Assembly (NCBI RefSeq): GCF_014230355.1
Contig: NZ_JACLAX010000001.1
Span: 124,001 to 188,000 of the forward strand
Direction: 5' to 3'
Origin: Novosphingobium piscinae
GTDB lineage: Bacteria; Pseudomonadota; Alphaproteobacteria; Sphingomonadales; Sphingomonadaceae
DNA: 64,000 bases
Position numbers and translations under genes: made by a program. Below the pieces are notes generated by a model that searched no databases, was not told the DNA's origin, and was given only the letters and a program-made list of their open reading frames with translations. This document shows, in pieces, positions 15,373 through 24,187 of this stretch. The number at the start of each line of letters is the position of its first letter. The stretch's first letter is position 1.

Positions 15373-18155
15373 CCCTGCGCCGCCGCGACGTCCTGTCCCG
15401 TGCCGCCCTGGTCGGAGCGGTCGCGACCGCCCCCGGCGGGGCCTTGCTGGCGCGTGCGGCCGGGATCGCGCCACCGGGCAGCGGGATGGCCGGGGCGGGG
15501 CAGGCGGACGTCACGGTCGGCTGGCTGGACGGCGCGCCGCCCGCGCGCGACGAGGGCCAGTGCTGGGGCCAGCCCTGGCCGCGGGGCACGGCCTATGCGC
15601 GGCGCGGCTATCACCTGGTCCAGCCCGATGGCACTGTGGTGCCCTTGCAGACTTGGCCGCTCGCCTGGTGGCCCGATGGCTCGGTGAAATGGACCGGCCA
15701 TGCCGCCCCGGCCGATGCCATGCGGACGGCGGGTGGGCAGGTGCGGCCCGGACCCGCGCCGCTGCCCGTGCCGCTGGTCCTGAGCGAGAGCGAGGCCGAG
15801 ATCGCCGTGACCTGCGCCGGCGTCACCTGGCGGGTGCCGCGTCGCGGCACCGCGCTGATCGCTTCGGCCACGCAGGACGGGACCGTGCTGCTCGCCGATG
15901 TTGCCCTGACCGCAACCGCGCAGGACGGCCCCGCTGCCGAACCGGGCGAGAGCAGCCGGACCGAAGCCTTTTCCGGCATGGTCCGGCGCGCCATCGTGGA
16001 GCAGGGCGGGCCGGTGCGGGCGGTGATCCGGCTCGAGGGCGATCACCGACCCGCCGGATCGCCCGCTGCCGAGGGTTGGCTGCCGTTCAGCCTGAGGCTC
16101 TACTTCCACGCGGGCTCGCGCTGCGTCCGCATTGTCCATTCGCTGGTGTTCGACGGCGATCCCGCGGTCCGCTTCGTCAAGGGGCTGGGGTTGACCGGCC
16201 GCGTCCCGCTGCGCGGCGCGCTGCACGATCGCCATGTCCGTTTCGGCGGCGAGGACGGCGGGCTGTGGGCTGAGGCGGTCCGCCCGCTGACCGGGCTGCG
16301 CCGCGATCCGGGCGAGCCCTTCCGGGCGGCGCAGGTTGCCGGGCGGGCGGTACCCCCGCTCGAGACCATGGCGCCCGTGCTGCGCGGCAGGCTCGATTAC
16401 GTGCCGGCCTGGGGCGACTTTACCCTGGCCCAGCCCAATGCCGACGGATTTACCATCGTCAAGCGCACGGCCCCCGGCCATGGCTGGGTCGATGTCGACG
16501 GCGCGCGCCGCGCCCCGGGATTCGGGTATGTCGGCAGTCCCGCGGGCGGGGTCGGCTTCGGCCTGGCGGACTTCTGGCAGCGTGCCCCGGTCCGCCTCGA
16601 CATCCGCGATGCCGCCAGCGACACCGCTCGCTTTGCCCTGTGGTACCATGCGCCCGATGCCCCGGCGATGGACCTGCGGTTCTATCACGATGGCCTCGGC
16701 ATGGCGGACTACTACCGCCAGAACCAGGGCCTCGACGCCACCTACGAGGACTACGAGCCCGGCTGGGGGACGGCCCAGGGGATCGCCCGCAGCACCGAGT
16801 TCCGGCTCTGGGCCCTGCCGGCGACGCCCCCGCGCGCCGCGCTGGCGCAGATGGCGCAGCTGGTCGCCCGGCCGCCGCGGCTGATCGCCCGCTCGGCCGC
16901 GGTCCACGTCGCAGGGCTGTTCGGGCCCTGGGCCGCACCCGACCGCTCGTCGCCGGCGCTGGCCGCGCTGGAGGACCGCGCCCAGAGCGAGCTCGACTTC
17001 TATCTCGGCCAGGTCGAGCAGCGCCGCTGGTACGGCTTCTGGAACTATGGCGATGTCATGCATTCCTATGACAACGACCGGCACGTCTGGCGCTATGACA
17101 TCGGCGGGTTCGCCTGGGACAACAGCGAACTCTCGACCGACCTGTGGCTATGGTATGCCTATCTCCGCACCGGCCGGGCCGACCTGTTCCGGCTGGCCGA
17201 GGCGATGTGCCGCCATACCGGTGAGGTCGATGTCTATCACACCGGCCGTTTCAAGGGGCTGGGCACCCGCCACGGGGTCCAGCACTGGGGCGACAGCTCG
17301 AAACAGCCGCGCATCTCCAACGCGGCCTACCGCCGCATCCACTATTACCTGACCGCCGACGAGCGCAGCGGCGACCTGATGCGCGCGCTGCTGGGCAGCG
17401 AGGAGCGGCTGCGCGAGATCGACATCGAGCGCAAGACCGGCGACGTCGAACGGCCCGGCGGAAAGCCGCGGCCGCAGCGTCCGGCCGGGCAGGTGGAGAT
17501 GGCCTTCGGGACGGTCTGGTCCTCGCTGGCGGCGGCCTGGCTGGCCGAATGGGAGCGCACCGGCGACCGCCGCTGGCGCGACCGGATCGTGGCCGGGATG
17601 GAATCGATCGCCGCGCTGCCGCAGCGCTGGTTCGCCGGCTACGCGGTCTACGATCTCGCCTCGGGCCGGTTCAGCGGGGGCGAGACGGTGCGGATCAGCC
17701 ATCTCAACGGCGCCTTCGGCGCCTTCGAGCTGCACGCCGAGCTGCTCGAGCTGGTCGACATGCCGGCCTATCGCGAGGCCTGGCTCGACTATTGCGAGTT
17801 CTACAATGCCCCGGCCGCGGCCTTCACCGCGAAGACCGGGGCGCGGGTGAGCCCGGGCGGGCTGCGCCAGGGCCATGCCCGCTTCACCGCCTATGCCGCG
17901 GTCCACCGCCGCCGGCCCGACCTGGCCCGGCGGGCCTGGGCCGAGTTCGCCGAGCAGGGCGATCGTCCCGACCGCGTGGCGAGCCGCCCGGCACGCCGCG
18001 TCGACGGGGCCGACGTGCTCAAGCCGGTCGACGAGATCATCGGCATGTCCACCAACGATGCGGCGCAATGGGGGCTGGGCGCGATCCAGCTGTCGGCGCT
18101 GATCGGTCGCTTCGCCCCCAGCCCGGCCAGTCCCCTTTCCTCCGGAGTATCCTGA
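15369..18155 (+). CDS. Exo-rhamnogalacturonan lyase-like protein (PcRGLX/YetA family, PL26-like)
   Basis: The 928-residue protein has a Tat-type leader (LRRRDVLSRAALVGAVA). An N-terminal RIFT-barrel domain carries the signature WPLAWWPDGSVKWTG (about residues 96-112), a central beta-sandwich follows, and a C-terminal alpha/alpha toroid has the YetA/PcRGLX pattern (RWYGFWNYGDVMHSYD, WDNSELSTDLWLWYAY, HTGRFKGLGTRHGVQHWGD). Characterised PcRGLX (PL26) removes unsaturated GalA-Rha disaccharides from the non-reducing end of rhamnogalacturonan I. The ATGA overlap with the PL22 gene and the following GH105 and transporter support the same role here. Family-level assignment is firm; the lyase activity is inferred from it. 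Confidence 0.82.
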   Translation: MTLRRRDVLSRAALVGAVATAPGGALLARAAGIAPPGSGMAGAGQADVTVGWLDGAPPARDEGQCWGQPWPRGTAYARRGYHLVQPDGTVVPLQTWPLAWWPDGSVKWTGHAAPADAMRTAGGQVRPGPAPLPVPLVLSESEAEIAVTCAGVTWRVPRRGTALIASATQDGTVLLADVALTATAQDGPAAEPGESSRTEAFSGMVRRAIVEQGGPVRAVIRLEGDHRPAGSPAAEGWLPFSLRLYFHAGSRCVRIVHSLVFDGDPAVRFVKGLGLTGRVPLRGALHDRHVRFGGEDGGLWAEAVRPLTGLRRDPGEPFRAAQVAGRAVPPLETMAPVLRGRLDYVPAWGDFTLAQPNADGFTIVKRTAPGHGWVDVDGARRAPGFGYVGSPAGGVGFGLADFWQRAPVRLDIRDAASDTARFALWYHAPDAPAMDLRFYHDGLGMADYYRQNQGLDATYEDYEPGWGTAQGIARSTEFRLWALPATPPRAALAQMAQLVARPPRLIARSAAVHVAGLFGPWAAPDRSSPALAALEDRAQSELDFYLGQVEQRRWYGFWNYGDVMHSYDNDRHVWRYDIGGFAWDNSELSTDLWLWYAYLRTGRADLFRLAEAMCRHTGEVDVYHTGRFKGLGTRHGVQHWGDSSKQPRISNAAYRRIHYYLTADERSGDLMRALLGSEERLREIDIERKTGDVERPGGKPRPQRPAGQVEMAFGTVWSSLAAAWLAEWERTGDRRWRDRIVAGMESIAALPQRWFAGYAVYDLASGRFSGGETVRISHLNGAFGAFELHAELLELVDMPAYREAWLDYCEFYNAPAAAFTAKTGARVSPGGLRQGHARFTAYAAVHRRRPDLARRAWAEFAEQGDRPDRVASRPARRVDGADVLKPVDEIIGMSTNDAAQWGLGAIQLSALIGRFAPSPASPLSSGVS

Positions 18156-18156
18156 C

Positions 18157-19284
18157 GTGACTACATCTGCCCTGTCCAGCCCCCCGGCTCCGACCACCCG
18201 CGCGACGGTGATCGCGACGATCGGGCTGCTGATCGACAACCTGGTCAACATCCACGACGAGACCGGCGAGTTCCTGCTGCACCTCGAGGACGGCCGGATC
18301 ATCGACACCAAGGGCTGGGCCGGGTGGGAATGGACCCACGGCATCGGCCTGTTCGGGATGTGGCGCTATTACGAGCAGAGCCGCGATCCGCGCGCGCTGG
18401 CGGTGATGCGCCAGTGGTTCGCCGACCGCTTCGCCGAGGGCGAGACGACCAAGAACATCAACACGGTCGCGCCGTTCCTGACCCTGGCCTACCTGCACGA
18501 GATGGCGCCCGATCCGGCCAACCTGCCGCGCTTCCACGACTGGGCGGAATGGCTGATGGCGCCCGATGGCCTGCCCAAGACCGAGGATGGCGGGTTCCAG
18601 CACATCGTCTACAACGACGAGAACCCCGGCGAGATGTGGGACGACACGCTGATGATGAGCGTCCTGCCGCTGGCCAAGATCGGGCTCCTGCTCGATCGTC
18701 CGCACTATGTCGAGGAGGCCAAGCGCCAGTTCCTGGTCCACATCAAGTACCTGTTCGACCGCAAGACCGGGCTGTGGTTCCACGGCTGGACCTTCGAGGG
18801 GCGCCACAACTTCGCCGAGGCGCTGTGGGCGCGGGGCAACTGCTGGATCACGATCGCGATTCCCGAGTTCATCGAGCTGCTCGGCCTGCCCCCGGGCGAT
18901 GCGCTGCGCACCTTCCTGCTCGATACCCTCGCCGCGCAGGTCCGCACCCTGGCCGCCACCCAGCACGAGAGCGGCCTGTGGCACACCCTGATCGACGATC
19001 CGACCAGCTACCTCGAGGCCTCGGCCACGGCCGGGTTCGCCTATGGCATCCTCAAGGCGGTGCGGCTTGGCTACCTGCCCGAGAGCTACGAGGCGGTCGG
19101 TCTGCGCGCGGTGGCCGGGGTCATGGCGAACATCGACGCCACCGGCGAGCTCCAGCAGGTCAGCTTCGGCACGGCGATGGGCGACAGCCTGCAGTTCTAC
19201 AAGGACATCGCGCTCACCTCGATGCCCTATGGCCAGAGTCTGGCGATCTGCGCCCTGGCCGAGTACCTCCGGCGCCTGTCCTGA
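18157..19284 (+). CDS. Unsaturated rhamnogalacturonyl hydrolase (GH105), cytosolic
   Basis: This 375-residue alpha/alpha6-barrel enzyme resembles YteR/YesR: WAGWEWTHGIGLFGMWRYY (about 54-72), GEMWDDTLMMSVLPL (158-172, the general-acid Asp being Asp163 of the MWxD motif), and NFAEALWARGNCWITIAIPE. GH105 hydrates the unsaturated uronic acid of GalA-Rha, releasing rhamnose. There is no signal peptide, so it acts after import. It starts with GTG at 18157, directly after the PL26-like stop, with a GGAG ribosome site. It sits between the lyase and the symporter, exactly where imported disaccharide would be processed. Confidence 0.93.
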   Translation: MTTSALSSPPAPTTRATVIATIGLLIDNLVNIHDETGEFLLHLEDGRIIDTKGWAGWEWTHGIGLFGMWRYYEQSRDPRALAVMRQWFADRFAEGETTKNINTVAPFLTLAYLHEMAPDPANLPRFHDWAEWLMAPDGLPKTEDGGFQHIVYNDENPGEMWDDTLMMSVLPLAKIGLLLDRPHYVEEAKRQFLVHIKYLFDRKTGLWFHGWTFEGRHNFAEALWARGNCWITIAIPEFIELLGLPPGDALRTFLLDTLAAQVRTLAATQHESGLWHTLIDDPTSYLEASATAGFAYGILKAVRLGYLPESYEAVGLRAVAGVMANIDATGELQQVSFGTAMGDSLQFYKDIALTSMPYGQSLAICALAEYLRRLS

Positions 19285-19298
19285 GCGTGGCCGGCGGC

Positions 19299-19322
19299 GG
19301 AGACCAGGGGGGAGACCAGGGG
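19299..19322. repeat. 12-bp tandem duplication containing the ribosome site of the symporter gene
   Basis: GGAGACCAGGGG occurs twice head to tail. Each copy contains a GGAG Shine-Dalgarno core, and the last G is the first base of the GTG start at 19322. Gain or loss of a copy would alter the leader without touching the coding frame. Confidence 0.8.
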
Positions 19323-20818
19323 TGAGCCAGAGCATGACCGCGACCACGGCCGCGCCGCGCCCGGTGCGGTTGATCAACTATCTCGCCTATGGCGCCAACG
19401 ACGTGCTGGGCGCGGGCGCGATGGCCGTGATCTCGGCCTGGGTGCTGGTGTTCTACACCCAGTTCTGCGGGCTCAGCGCCAGCCAGGCGGCGCTGATCTT
19501 CGCCACGGCGCGGATCCTCGACGCGATCGCCTCGCCGCTGATCGGGCATGTCTCGGACGGGTTCGGCCGCACCCGGCTCGGGCGCCGCTTCGGCCGGCGC
19601 CGGTTCTTCATCCTCGCCGCGATCCCGCTGCTGCCCAGCTTCGCGCTGATGTGGCTGCCGGGGATGGGCTTCGTCTACTATCTCGTCAGCTACGTCCTGT
19701 TCGAGCTGGTCTATGCCTTGGTGATCATCCCCTACGAGACGCTCGCCGCCGAGATGGGCAGCGACTATCCGACCAAGGCCAAGTTCGCCGGCTTCCGCAT
19801 CCTCTTCGCCCAGGGCTCGGCGGTGCTGGCCGGGTTCCTCCCGCTGTGGCTGATCGAATGGCTCGGCCGCGACAGCGCGGACACCTTCTTCTACATGGGG
19901 GTGGTCTTCGCCGGGCTGTTCATGCTCGCGGCCGGCGGGCTCTACCTGTTCAGCTGGGAGCGCGCGGCCGTGGCCGCACCCGAGCCGGCGCCGGGATCGC
20001 CGCTGGCCGGGCTCTACCGCAATCTCGCCTCGACCCTGCGGATCCGCGCCTTCCGGCTGCACCTCGGGCTCTACCTCGGGGCCTACATCAGCCAGGACGT
20101 GTTCAACGCGGCCTTCACCTTCTTCGTCATTTTCGCCCTGGCCGGCTCGACCCAGATCGCCTCGGGGCTGCTGGGGACGATGTACATCGTCCAGTTCGTC
20201 GCCGTGCTGATCGCGATCCAGGTCGCGCTGCGCGCCGGCCCCGCGGCGGCCTACCGGGTGGCCGCGGCCAGCTTCGCGCTCGGCGTCGTCACCCTGCTGG
20301 TGCAGTGGACCCTCGGCATCCCGGTGACCAGCGCGCTGATCTGGCTTGGCATCGGCCTGGTCGGGCTGGGCCGCGGCGCGCTCAACTACATTCCCTGGGC
20401 GACCTACAACTACATGGCCGACATCGACGAGATCGTCACCGGCAAGCGCCGCGAGGGCAGCTTCGCCGGGGTGATGACCTTCGTGCGCAAGGCCACCCAG
20501 GCGGTGGCCGTGGCGGGAGTCGGCCTGCTGATGGATGCGGGCGGCTTCGTCCCCAAGGCGGCGGTGCAGAGCGCCGGGGCGGTGCACACGCTCGCCGCGA
20601 TCCTCGGGGTCGGAACGCTCTGCGTGCTGGCCGCCGGGGTGCTGATCTCGCTGCGCTTCCGGCTCGGACCGCAGTCCCATGCCGTGCTGATGCGCGAGAT
20701 CGACCACCTGCGCGCCGGCGGACGGACCCCCACCAGCCCGCAGAGCCGGCAGATCGTCGAGGATCTCTCGGGCTGGCGCTACGATCAGCTGTGGGGCAAC
20801 AATCCGGTCGGGAAATGA
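19322..20818 (+). CDS. GPH-type sugar:cation symporter (MFS superfamily)
   Basis: An integral membrane protein of about 498 residues with some 12 hydrophobic helices. It carries GPH-family marks: RLINYLAYGANDVLGAGAM at the N-terminus, ILDAIASPLIGHVSDG, and YETLAAEMGSDYPTKAK in the central loop. This family (MelB, UidB, YnaJ, LacS) imports glycosides, pentosides and hexuronides with Na+ or H+. Between a GH105 and pectin esterases, the likely cargo is unsaturated GalA-Rha or similar oligosaccharides. The start is taken as GTG 19322 behind a duplicated GGAG; ATG 19334 is the alternative. Its stop overlaps an ATGAGG sequence leading into the esterase gene. Confidence 0.86.
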   Translation: MSQSMTATTAAPRPVRLINYLAYGANDVLGAGAMAVISAWVLVFYTQFCGLSASQAALIFATARILDAIASPLIGHVSDGFGRTRLGRRFGRRRFFILAAIPLLPSFALMWLPGMGFVYYLVSYVLFELVYALVIIPYETLAAEMGSDYPTKAKFAGFRILFAQGSAVLAGFLPLWLIEWLGRDSADTFFYMGVVFAGLFMLAAGGLYLFSWERAAVAAPEPAPGSPLAGLYRNLASTLRIRAFRLHLGLYLGAYISQDVFNAAFTFFVIFALAGSTQIASGLLGTMYIVQFVAVLIAIQVALRAGPAAAYRVAAASFALGVVTLLVQWTLGIPVTSALIWLGIGLVGLGRGALNYIPWATYNYMADIDEIVTGKRREGSFAGVMTFVRKATQAVAVAGVGLLMDAGGFVPKAAVQSAGAVHTLAAILGVGTLCVLAAGVLISLRFRLGPQSHAVLMREIDHLRAGGRTPTSPQSRQIVEDLSGWRYDQLWGNNPVGK

Positions 20819-20829
20819 GGGAGATCGTC

Positions 20830-21666
20830 ATGCCGCGCCGCGCCGTGCCGCTTGCCGCGCTGGCCCTGGCCGCCGCCGCCACCACCACCGCCGCCGCCGC
20901 GGGTTCCGCGCCCGCCGCAGGCGCGGACCCGGCGGCGGGCGGGCGCATCCTGATCGCCGGGGATTCGACCGCGCAGAGCTATGGCCCCGAGCGCTACCCG
21001 CTGTCCGGCTGGGGCCAGTTCCTCCCCTGCGGGCTGGTCCCGGGGGCCGAGGTGCGCAACCGCGCGATGGCCGGGCGCAGCACCCGCACCTTCATCGCCG
21101 AGCAGCGCTGGGCCGCCCTGATGGCCGAGCTGCAGCCCGGCGATACCGTGCTGATCCAGTTCGGTCACAACGATGCCGCGCGCGAGAAGCCCGAGCGCTT
21201 TGCCGATGCCACCACCACCTTCCGCGACAACCTGCTGCGCTTCGTCTGGGAAACGCGCGGCCACGGCGCGGTGCCGGTGCTGGTCACCCCGGTGGCGCGG
21301 CGCTCGTTCTGGGACAACGGCCAGACCCGCGCCGACTTCGCCGAATGGTCGGCGGTGACCCGCGCGGTCGCGGCGCAGACCGCCACCCCGCTGCTCGACC
21401 TCGAGGCGGAGTCGCGCGCGCTGATCGACACGCTCGGCGCCGAACCCGCGCGCGCGCTCTACCTGCACTACCCGGCGGGGCGCTGGCCCAGCTATCCGCG
21501 CGGGATTGCCGACGATACCCATTTCAGCGAGATCGGCGCGCGGCGGATGGCCGAACTGGTCGCCCGCGGGCTCGCCGCCCTGCCGGTGCCCGCGGCCCGG
21601 CTGGTCGCGCCCGACCGTCCCGACCTGGCCCGCACCGAACCGCTCGGAGCCGGCCAGTGCCATTGA
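20830..21666 (+). CDS. Rhamnogalacturonan acetylesterase (SGNH, CE12-like)
   Basis: The 278-residue protein has an Ala/Thr-rich signal peptide (encoded by GCC/ACC runs at about 20869-20898). All SGNH blocks are present: GDST (Ser46), NRAMAGRST (Gly82 block), FGHND (Asn114) and DDTHFSE (Asp228/His231). CE12 enzymes of this layout (RhgT/YesT) remove acetyl groups from rhamnogalacturonan, opening it to lyases. The position within the pectin operon supports this. The start at 20830 has GAGGGAG six bases upstream; an in-frame ATG at 20815 overlapping the symporter stop is possible. Confidence 0.87.
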   Translation: MPRRAVPLAALALAAAATTTAAAAGSAPAAGADPAAGGRILIAGDSTAQSYGPERYPLSGWGQFLPCGLVPGAEVRNRAMAGRSTRTFIAEQRWAALMAELQPGDTVLIQFGHNDAAREKPERFADATTTFRDNLLRFVWETRGHGAVPVLVTPVARRSFWDNGQTRADFAEWSAVTRAVAAQTATPLLDLEAESRALIDTLGAEPARALYLHYPAGRWPSYPRGIADDTHFSEIGARRMAELVARGLAALPVPAARLVAPDRPDLARTEPLGAGQCH

Positions 21667-22643
21667 GCCTGGGCCGCCGGGACCTGCTGGGCGGGGGCTT
21701 GCTGGGCGGGGGCCTGCTGGGCGGTGCCCTGCTCGGTTTCCCGGCCGCTGCCGCAGCGCCCGCCCCGCCCGCGGCCCCGCCGTTCACCACCCTGCCGCTA
21801 TGGCCCGGCGGCCCGCCCGGCGGGATTCCGGCCGGGCTGGCCGAACGCGAGATTCCGCGCTCGCCCAGCGGTCCGGCCGACGATACCGCCTTCCTCCACG
21901 TCACCGCCCCCACGCTGACCTGGTGCCAGCCGGCCCGGCCGAACGGCGCCGCGATCCTGCTGGTGCCGGGGGGCAGCTATGCCCGCGTCGCGATCGGCCA
22001 CGGCGGCGCCGCGCTGCTGCGGGCCTTCGCCGGGCTCGGCTATGCCAGTTTCCTGCTCAAGTACCGCCTGCCGGGCGATCCCTGGGCGGCCGGTCCCGAC
22101 GCACCGCTGCAGGACGCCCAGCGCGCGCTGCGGCTGATCCGCTCGCTGGCCCCGCGCGCCGGCTTTGATCCGCGCCGGATGGCGGTGTGGGGCGGATCGG
22201 CCGGCGGGCACCTCGCGGCGCGCCTCGTCAATTCCGCGCAGCCCGCCTATGCCCCGGCCGATGTGATCGACCGGATCCCGCTCGGCGTGGCGGCGGCGCT
22301 GCTGCTCTATCCGGTCAACCTGATGACCGGGCCCTTCGCCCATGCGCCCTCGCGCAGCGAACTGCTGCGCGGGCGCGCGGGGGTGGAGCCCGCCAGCCTG
22401 ACCGCCGAGGCCGGGGTGCACGCCGCCAGTCCGCCCACCCTGGTGGCCCACGCGCTGGACGATACGGTGGTGCCGGTCGAGAACGGCCTGTCCTATTTCG
22501 CGGCGCTGCGCCGCCACGGCATCCCCGCCGAACTGCACGTGCAGGAGCGCGGCGGGCATGGCTTCGGCTGGGCGGACGAGACGGGCAGCCCGCTCGCCTG
22601 GACCGCGCTGGCCGCCGCCTTCCTGACGCGCCACCTTGCCTGA
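21657..22643 (+). CDS. Exported alpha/beta hydrolase, pectin (acetyl/feruloyl) esterase-like
   Basis: The 328-residue alpha/beta hydrolase of the BD-FAE/Axe-like group has oxyanion LLVPGGSY (101-108), nucleophile elbow GGSAGG (Ser181), acid region HALDDTVVP and GGHGFG histidine. The N-terminus has a twin-arginine-like leader (LGRRDLL) followed by an LLGGG-LLGGG-LLGGA repeat. The start is GTG at 21657, overlapping the acetylesterase stop by 10 nt with GGAG upstream. It is the last gene of the plus-strand pectin operon, 6 bp from a convergent SDR gene. It likely removes ester decorations from pectin in the periplasm; the acyl group is not determined by sequence. Confidence 0.82.
   Translation: MPLSLGRRDLLGGGLLGGGLLGGALLGFPAAAAAPAPPAAPPFTTLPLWPGGPPGGIPAGLAEREIPRSPSGPADDTAFLHVTAPTLTWCQPARPNGAAILLVPGGSYARVAIGHGGAALLRAFAGLGYASFLLKYRLPGDPWAAGPDAPLQDAQRALRLIRSLAPRAGFDPRRMAVWGGSAGGHLAARLVNSAQPAYAPADVIDRIPLGVAAALLLYPVNLMTGPFAHAPSRSELLRGRAGVEPASLTAEAGVHAASPPTLVAHALDDTVVPVENGLSYFAALRRHGIPAELHVQERGGHGFGWADETGSPLAWTALAAAFLTRHLA
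21684..21728. repeat. 15-bp in-frame tandem repeat in esterase leader peptide
   Basis: Three near-identical 15-bp units (YTGCTGGGCGGKGSC) encode LLGGG, LLGGG and LLGGA in the hydrophobic core of the leader peptide. Copy changes would lengthen or shorten the export signal by five residues while keeping frame. Confidence 0.85.
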
Positions 22644-22649
22644 GGCGGA

Positions 22650-23408
22650 TCAGCTGCCGTCGGTGATCAGCGTGCCGCCATCGACCACCAGGTTGTGGCC
22701 GGTCACGAAGGCGCCGGCGGGCGAGGCCAGGAACAGCGCCGCGCCGGCCACCTCCTGCGGGGTGCCGGGACGGCGCAGCGGGGTCATCGCCATGCGCCGG
22801 GCCATGAAGTCGGCGTCGGCCAGCAGCGGCGCGGACAGCTCGGTGGCGATGAAGCCGGGCGAGATCGCATTGACCCGGACATTGCGCGGTCCCCATTCCA
22901 CGGCGAGATTTCGCGCCAGCTGGGCCACCCCGGCCTTGGCCAGCGCATAGGCGTTGATCCGCTGGTTGCCGCGCAGCCCTGACAGGCTCGAGACCAGGAT
23001 CGCGGCCCCGCCGCCACGCGCCGCGATGTGCGGCAGGGCCAGGTTCGCGAGCACCACCTGCGAGCGCAGGTTGATCGTCATCACCCGGTCGAAATCGGCC
23101 ATGTCGACCTCGGCGAAGGGGCCGGGCCGACCGGTGATCCCGGCGTTGCAGACCAGCAGGTCGAGCCCGCCGCAGGTGGCCAGCGTGCCCTCGACCAGCC
23201 GCGCCAGTGCGGCCTCGTCCTGCACGTCGGCGGCGATCCCGGGCATGGCGAGGCGCGCCGCGACCGCGGCGGTGTCGGGCCCATCCTCGCTCGAGATCAT
23301 CACGCGGGCGCCGGCCGCGATCAGTGCCTCGGCGATCGCCAGGCCGATTCCCCGGGTCGAACCGGTGACAAGGGCGACCTTGCCGTCGAGCCGGAACGCT
23401 GCGCTCAT
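22650..23408 (-). CDS. Short-chain dehydrogenase/reductase (classical SDR)
   Basis: The 252-residue SDR has TGSTRGIG (cofactor loop, about 15-22), CNAGIT, catalytic Ser in VSSLSG, and YALAK (Tyr/Lys). The RVMISSEDG segment after beta-2 has an acidic residue, weakly favouring NAD(H). The C-terminal FVTGHNLVVDGG is typical. The start at 23408 forms an ATGA overlap with the stop of the cupin gene, so the two make one operon. Substrate unknown; KduD-like activity was considered because pectin genes are next door, but no KduD-specific sequence was seen. Confidence 0.85.
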   Translation of the reverse strand: MSAAFRLDGKVALVTGSTRGIGLAIAEALIAAGARVMISSEDGPDTAAVAARLAMPGIAADVQDEAALARLVEGTLATCGGLDLLVCNAGITGRPGPFAEVDMADFDRVMTINLRSQVVLANLALPHIAARGGGAAILVSSLSGLRGNQRINAYALAKAGVAQLARNLAVEWGPRNVRVNAISPGFIATELSAPLLADADFMARRMAMTPLRRPGTPQEVAGAALFLASPAGAFVTGHNLVVDGGTLITDGS

Positions 23409-23938
23409 GCCTGGGTGTAGCGCGCGTCGACCTGTTCGGGCTTGGCCTCGTCGAGCGGCACGCCATTGTGCCGGTAGGCCGGGGCCTCGATCAGGATGAA
23501 GGCGATCCGGCAGGGCCGGTCGGTGGTGTTGCGCCACAGGTGGTTGGTCCCGCGCTGGACGATCACGCCGTGCTCGCGGATCGTGGCCTTGCGTCCGTCC
23601 TCCAGCTCGAGCTCGACTTCGCCCTGCAGCACGATGCCGTAGTCGATCGAGTTGGTCCGGTGCATCGGGCTTTCCTGCCCGGGCAGCATGTCGACGATGC
23701 GGAAGGCCGAACCGCCCTTCAGCGTGGTGCCGACGTCCCGCTCGCGTCCGTCGGTCTCGTCATTGTTGTCGGCCGGGACCGTGGCCGTGGTCCACACCTG
23801 GAGAAAGGCGGCATCGCCGGTCGGGATCAGGCGGGTCGGGCTGAAATCCTCCGAGCGGACGCAGGCGCGCCCGTTCGCGTCGTGGCCGGTGACCACGCGC
23901 TGGACCAGCGGCAGACCCGAATCGGACACCTCGTTCAT
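23405..23938 (-). CDS. Cupin-domain protein
   Basis: The 177-residue protein has a single C-terminal cupin: a first motif PMHRTNSIDYGIVLQGEVELELEDG and a second motif HGVIVQRGTNHLWRNTTDRPCRIAFI. Potential metal ligands are His in PMHRTN, Asp/Tyr in IDYG and His in TNHLW. The N-terminal part (residues 1-90) includes an extended segment with RIVDMLPG. Similar proteins accompany SDR and dioxygenase genes in sphingomonads, but the function is not assigned. The start at 23938 has a GGGAGAG ribosome site. It is divergent from the alpha/beta hydrolase at 24188, with a long inverted repeat between them. Confidence 0.8.
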   Translation of the reverse strand: MNEVSDSGLPLVQRVVTGHDANGRACVRSEDFSPTRLIPTGDAAFLQVWTTATVPADNNDETDGRERDVGTTLKGGSAFRIVDMLPGQESPMHRTNSIDYGIVLQGEVELELEDGRKATIREHGVIVQRGTNHLWRNTTDRPCRIAFILIEAPAYRHNGVPLDEAKPEQVDARYTQA

Positions 23939-24045
23939 GGCTGGCTCTCCCACTAGACCTCCACCCGGCCACACCGGCGGGCAGCGCCGATCTTCTGCCA
24001 TTGCTCGTCTGCCGCCTTATGGCGCCGGTGATGGCCGGGCAAAAG

Positions 24046-24077
24046 CATAGGATCGATAAGATGCCATCGATACTATG
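24046..24077. promoter_or_regulatory. Long inverted repeat operator in divergent promoter
   Basis: CATAGGATCGAT and ATCGATACTATG are 12-bp arms matching in 11 of 12 positions around an 8-bp spacer. It sits centrally in the 249-bp gap between the cupin-SDR operon (minus) and the hydrolase-VOC operon (plus), so one dimeric regulator could control both directions. No regulator gene lies beside it. Confidence 0.6.
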
Positions 24078-24187
24078 CGATGGTCGTTCCGCCGACCGAC
24101 CGGCATGGACCGCTCGAGATGTCGCGTCGGCGGCCGGGCCTTGGCGCCCGGCGGCCGCGGCGGTGCCCGCCAGGAGAACCAGACCGC

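Noticed and set aside
22650..23408. Assignment of the SDR as KduD (2-keto-3-deoxygluconate pathway)
   Set aside because: Nearness to pectin genes is the only support; it is convergent with the pectin operon, coupled to a cupin gene, and lacks KduD-specific sequence features.
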